Shown here one piece after another: positions 10,510 to 22,289 of a stretch of 64,000 nt of DNA (within the stretch, counting starts at the first letter, position 1; every line of letters begins with the position of its first letter). The DNA comes from Mycoplasmopsis bovis 8790 (GTDB lineage Bacteria; Bacillota_I; Bacilli_A; Mycoplasmatales; Metamycoplasmataceae): assembly GCF_005061465.1 (NCBI RefSeq), contig NZ_LAUS01000004.1:124001-188000 (forward strand). Direction: 5' to 3'. The translations under genes were made by a program, and so were the position numbers. Below the pieces are notes generated by a model. It searched no databases. It was not told the DNA's origin and saw only the letters and a list, made by a program, of their open reading frames with translations.

Positions 10510-12474
10510 ATGGAGAGTAAGAATGCAAAAGAATTAATTAAGTCATTAGTTGATAAAATTAATCAATGAAATTATGAATACTATCAACTAAATAAACCTA
10601 GTGTTTCTGATCTAGAATATGATAAAGCACTATTAGAATTGGAAAAATTAGAAAAAGAGTATCCTGAATTTGTACTCGATAATAGCCCTACTTTTAAATT
10701 AGGCTCTTTTGCTTCTGAAAAATTCACTAAATTTATTCATAAAAAGCCAATGCTTTCTTTAGCTAAAGCATATAGCTATGATGATATTGAAAGCTTCATA
10801 AATAATATTTCTAAGATTGTTCCCGCCGAAAGAATTAATTTCAATATTGAGCCAAAAATTGATGGTTTAAGTATCGCCTTGCATTATAAAAAAGGCAAAT
10901 TAGTAAAAGCAGTTACTAGAGGAGATGGCATTGAAGGTGAAGATGTAACTGAAAATATATACCAAATTAAGTCTATACCAAAGCTTATTAATTATTTAAA
11001 TGACCTAGAAGTGCGTGGTGAAGTATTTATTTCAAAAGATAATTTTAGGAAAATTAATGAAAGTAATAATTTTGCTAATGCTAGAAATGCAGCAAGTGGC
11101 ACGCTAAGACAGTTAGATCCAACTATTGTTGCTAAAAGAAATTTAAGCGCATTTTTATATGAAGTAGTTGAACCTGAAATGCATAATATCAACTATCAAA
11201 ATGAAGCGTTAGAGTTTATGAAAAACTTAAACATCCCAACTAACCCATTATCTAAAGTTGTTGAGATTGAGGAATTAGAAGAATCTATTAGTGATTTTGC
11301 AGAAATAAAAAACAAATTAGACTATGATTCAGATGGATTGGTCATTAAGCTAAATGACTTGCAAATGTGAGATAAATTAGGCAAAACTTCAAAATTTCCT
11401 AAGCATTCTATAGCATTTAAATATGATGTTGAAGTAGCTTCTAGCACAATTGTAGATATATTAACTTCAGTAGGCAGAACTGGTAAAATAACTTATATTG
11501 CAAATATTATTCCGGTTACACTTAACCAAACCACTGTTAAAGCAGCAACGTTACATAATCATAATTTCATCAAGGATATGAACATTAATATAAATGATGA
11601 AGTTAATATAATTAAAGCCGGAGAAATAATTCCTAAAGTAATAAGTTTAAAAAACTCTAAAAATTACGTAGACTACTATAAAAAAGCCACAAACTGCCCT
11701 TCATGTAATTCTGAATTAATTGAGTTTGAAGGCATTGTGGATCAGTTTTGCACTAATGATGAATGTCCAGAAAAAAATGTAAATAATATTTACCATTTTG
11801 CTTCTAGAAACTGTATGAATATAGTAGGCTTAGGTCTAAGCACTGTCAAGGACTTCTATCCTAAATTTATAAAAAATATTAAAGATATATTTAGTCTATA
11901 TAAACATAAATTAGAGCTAATTTTGCTTCCTAGATATGGTGAGCAAAAAGTTGATAATATCTTAAACAGTATTGAAAGTGTTAAAAATAAAGCATTTAGC
12001 AGGGTTCTCTTTGCACTAGGTATAAAACACATTGGCCAAAGAGCTGCAAAATTAATAGCTGATAATTATGTTAATTTTGCAGAAATATTAAACGATTCTG
12101 AACTGTCAAAACTTAATAGTACTAAAAATATAGGTCCAAAAATCATTGAAAGTTTGATGGAGTATATAAATAATCCATCAAATAAAGATTTACTAATTTA
12201 TTTAGATTCAATTTTTAATTATGAAGGCAAAACAAAAGTTATAAGTAACATTTTAAGTGGATATTCTTTTGTTATAACTGGCACACTTTCAGAACCAAGA
12301 AGCCATTTTGTCAAGATTATTGAAGAAAATAATGGAAGTGTTTCTACTTCAGTATCGGGCAGAACTAGTTATGTTCTTGCTGGTTCTGAAGCGGGAAGTA
12401 AGTTAGAAAAAGCCTATAAATTAGGCATAAAAGTAATCAATGAAGAACAGTTTTATGAGCTGTTAAAACATTAA
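10510..12474 (+). CDS. ligA: NAD-dependent DNA ligase
   Basis: This encodes 654 aa that seal nicks in replication and repair using NAD+. Domains in order: Ia (about 1-70), adenylation domain with KIDG at 116-119 (Lys116 is adenylated), OB fold, a zinc finger with four Cys (CPSCN, FCTNDECPE, residues about 397-420), helix-hairpin-helix repeats (ALGIKHIGQRAAKLIADNY) and a C-terminal BRCT domain (ILSGYSFVITGTLSEPR). Length is typical. The ATG follows GGAGG with a short 4-nt spacer; the next in-frame ATG lies far inside domain Ia, so 10510 is preferred. UGA-Trp codons are at about 10567 and 11368. Confidence 0.97.
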
Positions 12475-12549
12475 TTTTTAATAGTTTACAAATGCTGCAA
12501 TGAAAATGTGGAAAAATTTCCAAAAAATTACTTTTTTTTAAAAAAGTTA

Positions 12550-12557
12550 GGGGGGGG
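12550..12557 (+). repeat. Homopolymeric G8 tract upstream of the MIB array
   Basis: Eight consecutive G in otherwise very AT-rich DNA. It lies 6 nt before a plausible -10 element (TATACT, 12563-12568), inside what would be the -35/-10 spacer. Slippage here could alter promoter spacing for the MIB-MIP operon. Confidence 0.75.
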
Positions 12558-12592
12558 TTATATATACTTTGTATATATTTCGCCAGCTAGAT

Positions 12593-12632
12593 AAATCAGG
12601 CATGGGAAATATGCTTGATTTTTTGTTTTTTT
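12593..12632 (+). terminator. Terminator or leader attenuator before MIB1
   Basis: AAATCAGGCAT and ATGCTTGATTT (one G-U) form an 11-bp stem with a 7-nt loop, followed by T6-G-T7. It is 120 nt after the ligA stop and 30 nt before the MIB1 start. It may end ligA transcripts or, if the 12563 promoter is real, attenuate the MIB transcript. Confidence 0.65.
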
Positions 12633-12662
12633 AATTCGCTACATACGATCGGGAGTTAGTTT

Positions 12663-14873
12663 ATGAATCTATTTAGAAAAAAGAAAAACAGAGTAATAAT
12701 TTTATCGCTTGCTACAGGCGCAGTCATTTCTGCTTCAACTGGAGCATTTGTTTATTCATCAAATTCGGATTATAACTTGTCGAAAATTCTTTTTAATAAT
12801 TCAAGAGATGCTGAGTTAGCTAGCAATAAAAACAATATAAACAAGTCAACCGATTCTATTAAAGATAATAATGTAATTGAAAATACTAAACCTATTGCCC
12901 CTAAATCAGTTGAAGAAAAAGTTATTAATGTTCCTGATACTACTACTGAAAATAGTTCAACTCCTGAAGTTAATAGAAATACAGTTACGCCAGAAAGATC
13001 TGAACCGTTAATTGCTAAACCTAATGTAGTTACTAAGGAAATATATATTCATGGTGTCAGAGTTAATGCAACTATCGAAGTAGTTCCTGATAGACATATT
13101 TCTGAATATGATAAAAGCAGAGGAATAAATAACATAAATCCTTATCAAAACATAATTGTAAGTAAAGTGCTTAATGTTGAAGTTACAAAAGAACTGATAG
13201 ATAAGTCTGTAAGCAATGCACTAGATGGCAAAGATGGCACAGGCTTATTTGCTGGTACATTTTTCAAAACACTTGAGAATATATTTAATAACAGCTCTGA
13301 TTTAGCGGTTGCTGAAGATATTGTAAGACAAAATATGAGTGTCTATAGAGACAACATCCATCGTTATGAAAGACTTTTAAACAGTCCAAATGTAATTAAC
13401 TTTTTAACTGAAGATGGTAGAAAAAAATATCCATCAATGAAGTTTAATAGCACAATTCAAAGAAACATTTGGCTAATAAATCATTTAGACAAATCTAAGT
13501 TTACAAAGTTAGCTAAGGATGCAGAAGCATTTTTAAGCCAAGGTTTAGCAATTTCAGGTAGATCATCAATTATCAATGAAGATGGAACATTAAGTTCACA
13601 TGGTTTTGCTCCTGATGATCAATTTAACACAGTAACATCAAGAGTTTCTAGAGACAACCGTGAAAGAAGAGTCTTTGGTTATGATTCGCCTTATGGCCGT
13701 TCTCCTGACAGTGTTTGAGAAGGTTCATATCAAGGATGACATAAAGAAGATGTTACAGAGAAACCTGAATATAAAAAGTACAATGTAAGCAGTGCTGATG
13801 GAATTAAATTAACTAAGCTTACTAGAGAAAAAACAGACAATAGCCCTGGCGCACTTAATGAAGGCTTAGTTGTTGAGATTGACGCTGCTAATGAATCTGG
13901 CTATGGTAAGACTTTAGAGCTTATAAATAAGCTTAAAAATGACAAAGTGGAAGTTACTTCTTACAGAATTAAGAATATGGGTTCTAATGATCCAAGTCAA
14001 GCATTTAAGAACATACTTTTAGCACTTCCAGATAATATTCCGCAATTAGAATTATTCTTTTCAGCTGAAGCAACGAACACCAGCAGTTTAATTGCTTTAG
14101 AAAACAAGCGTATAAAAGAATTATCTCTTTATACTTTAGGTAATTCTTTGCTTCATAAATGATCATTTAATCCTTTAGCATTAAGAAAAACTGAGTGAAT
14201 TAACACAGTTGATTACAATGTTAGCAGAGACTTTTTACCTAATACAGCCATTCCAACTAGAATTACTTTTGACACAATTGCTTTTGACAATGATGATTTT
14301 AAAGATAAATCATTTGACAGAATAAATGATGGATTAAGAATGGTTTACTTTGCAAGAAACAATGAACCATTTTTCCAAGCAGGTTTAGGGCCTGGACTTA
14401 ACCCTGACCATGATGAAGGCAACAATAGTTATCCAATGGGCATTGATTTTTCTAGAGTTGAAGGCATTAAATCACTAAGAAACTTAGTGTTTAATGACGT
14501 AGTTAATCCTAATAACACACCTAGAAAAATAAGAAGGCTTACATTATTTAATAACAAACCTTCATTTGAAATTTCTTCGGATGAATTAACTCACGCAAGC
14601 TTCGAGCATTTTGCCACCGACGCTATGGATCAGTATTCTAAGCCAAAAATTATGTTCAGTAATGGCGATGTAACTGATTCAATTAGAATATCTGATTCAA
14701 ACACTTTAGATTCAAAAGCTATATGAAACTTATCTAAGTTTTTTGAGTACAATGAAAAACTTAAGTCAACAAAAAGCATTAAAGTTCCTGAAAATGCTAG
14801 CGCACTAAAAGAACAATTGATTAATTTAGGTTACAGGGTTGAAAGTAGTGATGGCAATATTACATACACATAG
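12663..14873 (+). CDS. mib: Mycoplasma immunoglobulin-binding protein MIB (copy 1)
   Basis: This encodes 736 aa. MIB proteins capture antibody through the variable domains so that the partner protease MIP can cut the heavy chain. An uncleaved signal-anchor (about residues 11-31, VIILSLATGAVISASTGAFV) is followed by a Thr/Pro/Glu stalk (~60-120) and then the globular part. The C-terminal region (LPQLELFFSAEATNTSSL) resembles the leucine-rich-like fold of Protein M/MIB. Read through UGA-Trp codons near 13716, 13737, 14160 and 14723; frame is continuous. Ribosome-binding site GGGAG. MIP1 starts 31 nt downstream. Related to copies 2 and 3 along the whole length. Confidence 0.92.
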
Positions 14874-14904
14874 AATTTACTTTTTTAAAAAAGGAAATTA
14901 ATTT

Positions 14905-17472
14905 ATGAAAATAACTAAAAAACTTTTATTAATTAGCTCTTCAGCTTCGCTTTTTTCATCATTATTAATTGCTGCTAAATGTAATAATAGTTTTAATAAC
15001 AATGGGGATGAAAAAGTAGGTCTACTTAGTGATGATCAATTTGAAAATTTAGTCAATAAAACAAGTAATTTGAATGATATTGCACAATTAACTTTTAACT
15101 CTGGCTTTGGGCCAGCCAAGTCTTTAGACAAAACATTACCAACTGAAATTGAAGAAAACCCAGGGAATTTAAAAATTAACATTAATGATAAGTATTCAGA
15201 CAGCATAAATGTAATTCTAAATAATGCAAAAACAGAAAGAGACAGAAGTAGAAATGTTTCTAATATAAAAGGTGAAGTAACTGTTTTTGTAACCTTTATA
15301 AATAAAGGCTCTAATAAAGAGATATTTAAAAATTTTAAGTTAACAGGATTAGCAAGTAATCCAGTTGGCGCTGATCATAGAGGAGGCATATCTGGCGATC
15401 CTAATGCAGCAATTGGTGGTCAAAAGGGATTACTTGAATATCATAAGCTAAGTCAAGAACAACGTTTTAGTAAGGATAATGATTCATATATAAATCAGCT
15501 AAAAAGTATGTTAAGTCATGGCGGCATAAAAGAAGTTGACGTTATTAAATCTAGGGGCTTAAATATAACAGATCAACAAATAAAAGAATTTGATGAAAAA
15601 GCTAAAAGTGTTAAATTTGATTCATATTTAAATTCAGCACTAAAAGGCTTTACAGTGCCTACTTATGAAAATGGAGAAATAAAATTAAAAGTTTTAGATG
15701 ATGCTGAAATAAATAAAGGACCATCTCCTATTGACACAGTCAACAGAAATCCAGTTAGATCAAATGGGCTAGCTAGAACAGTGTTAAATGAAACATATAA
15801 AATGATTGCAGAACAAACATATCAAGTTTCATTTACTGGTCTAAATACTTTTGAAAAGGAAAAAGCTGAGTTAAATAATTTAAAAAATCAAATTACTAGC
15901 TGAACTAAAGAGCAAAGAGATGCATTTACTTTCAAAGATAGAGCAGCGCTTAAAGCCGACTATGAATTCAAACTTTATAATTTAGAATTAGAAAAGAAAC
16001 AATTAGGTCCAAATGGACTACACGGTTTAGAGCAAAGTTTTGAAGATAGAAAAAACAAGATTGAGAGTGAGTATAAATCTGAAGACAACAGGTTAGCTAA
16101 CATTTCAAATGAAGATTTAAAAAAGGAAATTGATAAAAAAATTGCTGAATATAGCGTTTCTAAATACACAACTGAATCTGGAACAATGTGAATAATGGAC
16201 TTTATGATGCCTGAAAATGGTAAAGGTGCAACTAAATTTTACTTTGGAACCAATTCACACGTTGCTAGAGCTATAAAAAACCACACTTCTAAGTTTTCGA
16301 TGACAAGACTTAATGAAAATGTTGGTGTTGGATCAACCCTAAGATTAAGTAATTTAGATGATAAATTTACTAAATTCCTCTTTGACAGTGTACCTGGCGG
16401 AGCAGTTAATGTTATTTTTGAAGCAACAGATTTTTTAGATTCTAAACCATCAGACTTTTTAGAAAGTAAACAAAAAGAACAATTTAAAGATGTAGAAGAG
16501 TTTATGGATTTTGCAGTCATTGAAATTGATTTTGAAAAACTTTTACCAGGCGATAAAAATAACCTAGGAATTGTGTCAAATAATAAATTTTTATCTGATA
16601 GTTTTAAGAGTAAGAGCGTTGAAGACATTGTTAAGTCTATAACTAATAATTATCAATATAAAACTGATAAGCATATTAAATTTAAAGCCGATTCATATCT
16701 AAAAAATTATGAGCAAATTGATAGACCAATAGTTGTGAATAATAAAAATAGTGATGAAGTCTCAAAATTTAATAATTTAGAAAGTCTATACATACTTGGA
16801 TATCCATCATCTACAGGTGATTACTTCTTGGAAAACTATATTGATGAAGATCAGCAAAAAGAAGTAAGAAATAACTTTTCAATGTGGATTAATGCTGATG
16901 ATAAATATTATAAAAATGTTATTGTCCAAGAAGGGGCTCCAGCAAATCACTCAAAAGAAAATTTAGAGAGAGGCGACTTTCTTTCTTATCAAATTGGCTA
17001 TCGTTCATTTATTGATAAACCTGGTTTAACTGATGGATTTTTAGCCGCTAGTCGCACTGGAAATGACCTTTATTCAGTTAATGGAAAAAAATATTTTAAC
17101 TATGGACTACATTTAATGCCTAGATCATATACACCTACTGGCGGAGCTTCAGGCTCAAGTGTAAGAAACAAGAAAAATGAATTAATTGCTGTTTTTCACA
17201 CTTCTAATAGTTCGGCCAAAACTGGATTAGCTGCTGTATTTAGATCATATGGTTATGATTATAATGGCTTGTTTGGTAATTATAAATTACCTGCCTATGA
17301 CTTAATTTATGGCGGTGCATCCGGCCAAAAAAATTCTTATAGGGATGCTTTAAATAAAAAGTACCCTAAAAATGGAACACAACATAAAACAAACCTATTC
17401 CAAAATGGTTTTGGTAAGGAACATATACCATCACAATTTAAATTTCCTGAAACAAGCGCAAGTGCTAAGTAA
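14905..17472 (+). CDS. mip: Immunoglobulin protease MIP, lipoprotein (copy 1)
   Basis: This encodes 855 aa of the Mycoplasma serine protease family formerly called DUF31, which removes the VH domain from IgG held by MIB. A lipoprotein signal (MKITKKLLLISSSASLFSS...) ends in IAAKC, giving an acylated surface protein. The catalytic triad can be placed as His452 (FGTNSHVAR), Asp535 (FMDFAVIEID) and Ser749 (GGASGSS). A charged, probably coiled-coil linker (about 315-430) separates the N-terminal domain from the protease. UGA-Trp codons at 15901 and 16189. It follows MIB1 in the same operon and resembles MIP2 throughout. Confidence 0.93.
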
Positions 17473-17547
17473 GACACACAAGATAACTAATTAACCAGTT
17501 TTATAACGCTTTAAGACATTTTTAAAAAAAGAAAATGAGGAGAAAAT

Positions 17548-19764
17548 ATGAAGATTCTAAAGACTAAGAAAAACAAAATTCTAATGTTTTCGCTTTTATC
17601 AGGCGGTATTGTTTCAGTAGCTGCTGGAGCAGCTATCTATAAAGCATCTTCAGATTTTGATTTAGCAAAATCTATTTTCTCTTCAGATTCATTTGATTCA
17701 GAACTAGCTAATAGCAATAATGTTAAGCATACTAATGATTCAATTAGAGACAAAAATGTAACTGAAAAGGCTGTTGAACCTATTAAGGTTGAAGAGCCTA
17801 AGATTGAGCCAATTATTGTTAAGACTCCTAAAGCAGAAGAATCAGCAACAATTGAACCTCCCAAAGAATCTCCAAAACCAGTTGAATCACAACCTATAAT
17901 TGCTAGTCCAACTACTGAAAGAAGAAAAATAAATCTTAATGGCGTCGAAGTTTTTGCAATTGTTGAGGTTACCCCAGATAGAAAAATAACTGACTATGAT
18001 AGAAGAAAAGGAATAGCAAATAGAGAACCTTATCAAAGCACTATAGTAAATAAATTAGTATCTGTTGAAGTAACTGATGAATTAAGAAAAAGCACAGTAG
18101 AAAAGGCTTTAACTAGCGGTGAAGGTGATGGACTTTTTGATGGCACATTTTTCAAAGTCATTGATGACTTAATTAATGTTGACAAAGATTCATTGGAAGT
18201 TGCTGAAGGTGTTTTAAAGCTAAATAGTCAAATATGAGAAAGCAATTTGTTCCGTTATAAAGAATTGCTTGATTCAGAAAACGTTGTTAATTTTTTAAAA
18301 GAACCTGCTAAAAGCGAATATCCATCCAAGAAGTTTGCTTCTGTTAATCAAAAATACATCTGATTAATAGCTAATTTAGACAAATCCAAATTCACAAAAT
18401 TAGCTTCTACATCTGATAAGTATTTAAATGAAGGATTAGTAGTTAGCCCAAGGAATGCAAAAATCAATGCTAATGGTGAAATTGACGCCCATGCTTGATC
18501 ACCTTCTCCTGAATTTAATACAGTAACTTCTAGATATTCTAGAGACAATAGCTTAAAAAGAGTTTTTGGATATAATTCATACTTTTGACGTTCGCCTGAC
18601 GATACCGAAGAAGGTAATTACCCTGGTTGAAAGAAAACTGATGCAACTAATGAGTTTAGCTCATATGGTGTTTCAGAAGGTGATGGTATAACTGTACATA
18701 AATTGGAAAGAATTGAAAAAATCAAGGAAGAGCACGGCCAAATTAATGAAGGTTATGTAGTTAATATTGATGCTAAAAATCCTGATGGATATAACAAAAC
18801 TAAAAAGTTAATAGAAGATCTTAAAAAAGCTGGCAAAAAAATTACTTCATATCGTATTAAAAATATGGGTGAAGCTGATCCAGCTCAAAAATTTAAGGAA
18901 ATTTTAGCAGCTCTGCCTGATGATTTACCACAATTAGAATTATTCTTCTCAGCTAATGCAACTAACACAAGTAGTTTAATTGCCTTAGAAAACAAGAAAA
19001 TTAAAGAACTTTCGCTTTATACATTAGGTAATTCATTATTGCAAAAATGATCGTTTAACCCTTGAGCTTTTAAAAACACAGCTTGAATAAATACTAATGA
19101 TTACAATGTAAGTTATGAATATGGCAGAAACAAGCCATTAGCAACTAGAATAACTTTTGACACTATAGCATTTGACCAAGAAGACTATAAAACAGATAAT
19201 AACTTCGAAAGAATTAATGATGGGTTAAGATTAGTTTACTATGCTAGAAACAATGAAAGGGCATTCCAAGGAAGTTTTGGACCAGGATTAAATCCTGACC
19301 ATGCTGAAGGCGATAATAGCTATCCTGTAGGCTTAGACTTTTCTAGAGTTCCTAATATTAAATCACTTAGAGGTTTAGAGTTTCATGATAGTCAAAATCC
19401 AAGCAATAAAGCTAGAAAAATTAAGAGACTAACATTATTTAATAATTCAAATACTTTTGAAATATCAGGTAATGAACTTAATCAAGCTAGTTTCCATCAT
19501 ATAATGGAACCAGTTCCAGGCGATAGCGACAAGCCTAAGATTATGTTTAGTAATGGTGATACAACAAACACAATTAAAATTAGTTCTAAAGAAACATTAA
19601 GTTCAGAAGGACTTACAAACTTAAATAAATTCTTCCAATTAAATGATGTTCTTAGAGCAAGCAAAAAAATAATAGTTCCTGAAGGTGCAAGTGAATTAAT
19701 TAGTCAGTTACAAGGTGCTGGATTTAATGTTGAGACTGGCACTGAAGGCATTACTTTTACATAG
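17548..19764 (+). CDS. mib: Immunoglobulin-binding protein MIB (copy 2, no adjacent MIP)
   Basis: This encodes 738 aa. Same architecture as copy 1: signal-anchor (about 12-32), Pro/Glu-rich stalk (VEEPKIEPIIV..., about 70-115), variable middle, and the LPQLELFFSANATNTSSL C-terminal segment. Continuous across UGA-Trp codons (18235, 18598, 19048 and others). Good Shine-Dalgarno GAGGAG. Unlike copies 1 and 3 it is followed by another MIB, not by a MIP, and no MIP remnant is visible in the 195-nt gap. It may share MIP1 or MIP2, or act only as an antibody-binding protein. Confidence 0.91.
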
Positions 19765-19959
19765 AAAAATATGCAAAATTTAGCTATGAATATTCCAATA
19801 AAAAAGTAGTGTTCCACAAATTTTCCATATTTGCAGTAAAAAAAATTATTTGTGCTTTTTAAAAAGAGCTTTCCCATTAAACTTATTGCTGTACGCCCTA
19901 TTTATAGGCCTTTTAGTTAAGTTATCTAATCATTATTTAATAATAATTTTAGGAGTAAT

Positions 19960-22260
19960 ATGAGTATTTTCAAAAAGAAGAAGAGCAGAATTTTATTAAT
20001 TTCTCTTTCTGCAGGAATAGTTGCTTCTGTTTCATCTGGTGCACTAATTTATAACGCTTCTATTGATAATAGTTTAAGTAAGTTATTATTCTCTAGCGAA
20101 AGCGATTCATTAATTCATCCTTCTAGCAATGTTGATTATTCTAGAACAGTTAACTCAATCACTGATAAGAATGTAAAAGAGTTATCAAAACAACCTAAAG
20201 TTATAGAAAAACCAGAAGAAAAAATTGAGCCTATTATTACTCCTAAAATTGAAGTAAAACCAGAAGAAAAAGTTGAAAAAATTACTCCTCCTAAAGTTGA
20301 AGAAGTAAAACCAGAAGAGCCTGCTGCTACTCCTGAGCCTCCTAGAATTACTCCTGAAATTCCAAATTACAAACCTGATGTTACTTCTTTAATCCAAAGA
20401 ACTGAAAAAGTAAGAATTTTTGGTGTTGAAGTTAATGCAACAGTGCTAGCTCGTCCTGATAGAGTTGTTTCTGAAGCTGATCAGAAAAGAGGAATAGCTA
20501 ATGTTAATCATTATCAAAATGTGACTGTATCTAAATTATTAAATATTGAAGTTACAGAAGATTTAAAGTCTAAAGTTATTGAAAATGCCTTAGGCAATGA
20601 CAAAGGAGAGGGACTTGGTTTATTTAGCAATAACTTATTTAAGATTGCTGACATTATAGGAACATATGAAGGCTTAGATAAAGCTGAAGATGTTTTAGTT
20701 AAACAAAATCCTGGAACTTGAGGTGAACAAATCCACCGTTATAAAGCATTAATTGATTCAGGAAAGTTTAGAGATTTTCTAAAAGAAGGAAAGTTGGAAG
20801 AATATAACAAACTTGTTAAAGAAAACTTCTTCAAAACCCCTAATCAAAAGTTCCTTTGAATAATAATTAACTTAGACAAAAGTAAGTTTACAAAGATATC
20901 TCAAAATTCACTAAATTACCTTAAGCAGGGATTAGCAATCGATCCTAGAAATGCAATTATTAATGCTGATGGCGAAATTGATTCATTAGGTTGAGATGTA
21001 CCCGATCAATACAATACAGTTACATCTAGATTATCTAGAGACAACTCTACTAGAAGAGCATTTGACTATGATGAATGATATCTTCGTTCATCTGATTCAA
21101 TAGTTGAAGGTAAGTTCCCTGGATGAACTAAAAGCGATAAAACTAGTGAATATCAAGGCACTTATAATATCCAACCTAGTGATGGAATTAAAGTATTTGA
21201 ATTAACTAGAAACAATCCAGTTAATGATGGAAGCAAAAGAAATAGCGGTATTGTTGTTGAAATAGATGCTGCTAATTCTTCAGGCTATAACAAAATAAAA
21301 GAATTAGTTGAAAAATTCAAGGCAAATAATAAAGAAATTACTTCATACAGAATTTTCAATATGGGTGTAACTAGTCCTAGTCAAGAATTTAAAGACATAT
21401 TAAAGTCACTTCCTGATAAACTCCCTCAATTAGAACTATTCTTTTCAGCTCAGGCAACTAATACATCTAGTTTAATTGCACTTAAAGATAAAAATATTAA
21501 AGAATTATCTTTATATACAATGGGCAATTCATTGTTAGATTCATGATCGTTCAACCCTTGATCATTGAACAAGGTTGAATGAATTAACACAAATGATTAC
21601 AACGTTAGCGCTCAATATCCACCTAATACACCAATAGCAACTAGAATTTCATTTGATACAGTTGCTTTTGATCAAGAAGATTATTCAACAGTAGGAGATT
21701 GAGAAAGAATAAACAACGGCTTAAGAATGGTTTACTTTGTAAGAAATAATGAACCATTTTTCCAAGGTAGACACGGTTCAGGTACTGAACCTGATTCATC
21801 TGAAGGCGGAAACAGTTATCCAACAGGTTTAGACTTTTCAAGAGTACCAAATATAAAATCATTAAGAGGCTTAGTATTCCATGACATTGAAAAACCTAAT
21901 AATGGTTCTAGAAAAATTAAGAGATTAACTTTAGCTAACTCAAGCGATTCATTTGAAATTTCTTCAGATGAATTAAGCGCTGCAGGCTTAGAAAATTTAG
22001 CAATTGGTGAACCTGAACAACCTAAGATTTTCTTTAGTAATGGTTCAGAAACTAAAGCAATTAAAATTAAGCTTGATGGTGGCAAAAAACAGCTAGATAG
22101 TAGTGCAATAGAAAACCTTCGTAAATTCTATGCATATAGTGATTCATTAAAGGCTGGTGGCAAATCAATTAAGGTTGATTCTAATGCCACTGAATTAAAA
22201 CAACAATTAGCTGGTTTAGGTTACAAAGTTGATGAAGATAATGGCCTACAATACACATAA
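19960..22260 (+). CDS. mib: Immunoglobulin-binding protein MIB (copy 3)
   Basis: This encodes 766 aa, the longest of the three. Signal-anchor at about 10-30, then an extended stalk (about 70-135) of repeating proline/glutamate/lysine units (VKPEEKVEKI, VKPEEPAATP), which accounts for much of the extra length. The globular region keeps the shared blocks RIFNMG, LPQLELFFSAQATNTSSL, and GLRMVYFVRNNEPFFQG. Continuous through several UGA-Trp codons. Ribosome-binding site TAGGAG. MIP2 follows after 29 nt. Binding of antibody is inferred from family membership. Confidence 0.92.
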
Positions 22261-22289
22261 TTTACCTATAAAACAGTGAGAAACATACT

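Noticed and set aside
20170..20350. Coding tandem repeat or CRISPR-like repeat
   Set aside because: It is a Pro/Glu-rich protein stalk with imperfect repeats in frame. No CRISPR array or cas gene was seen anywhere in the window.
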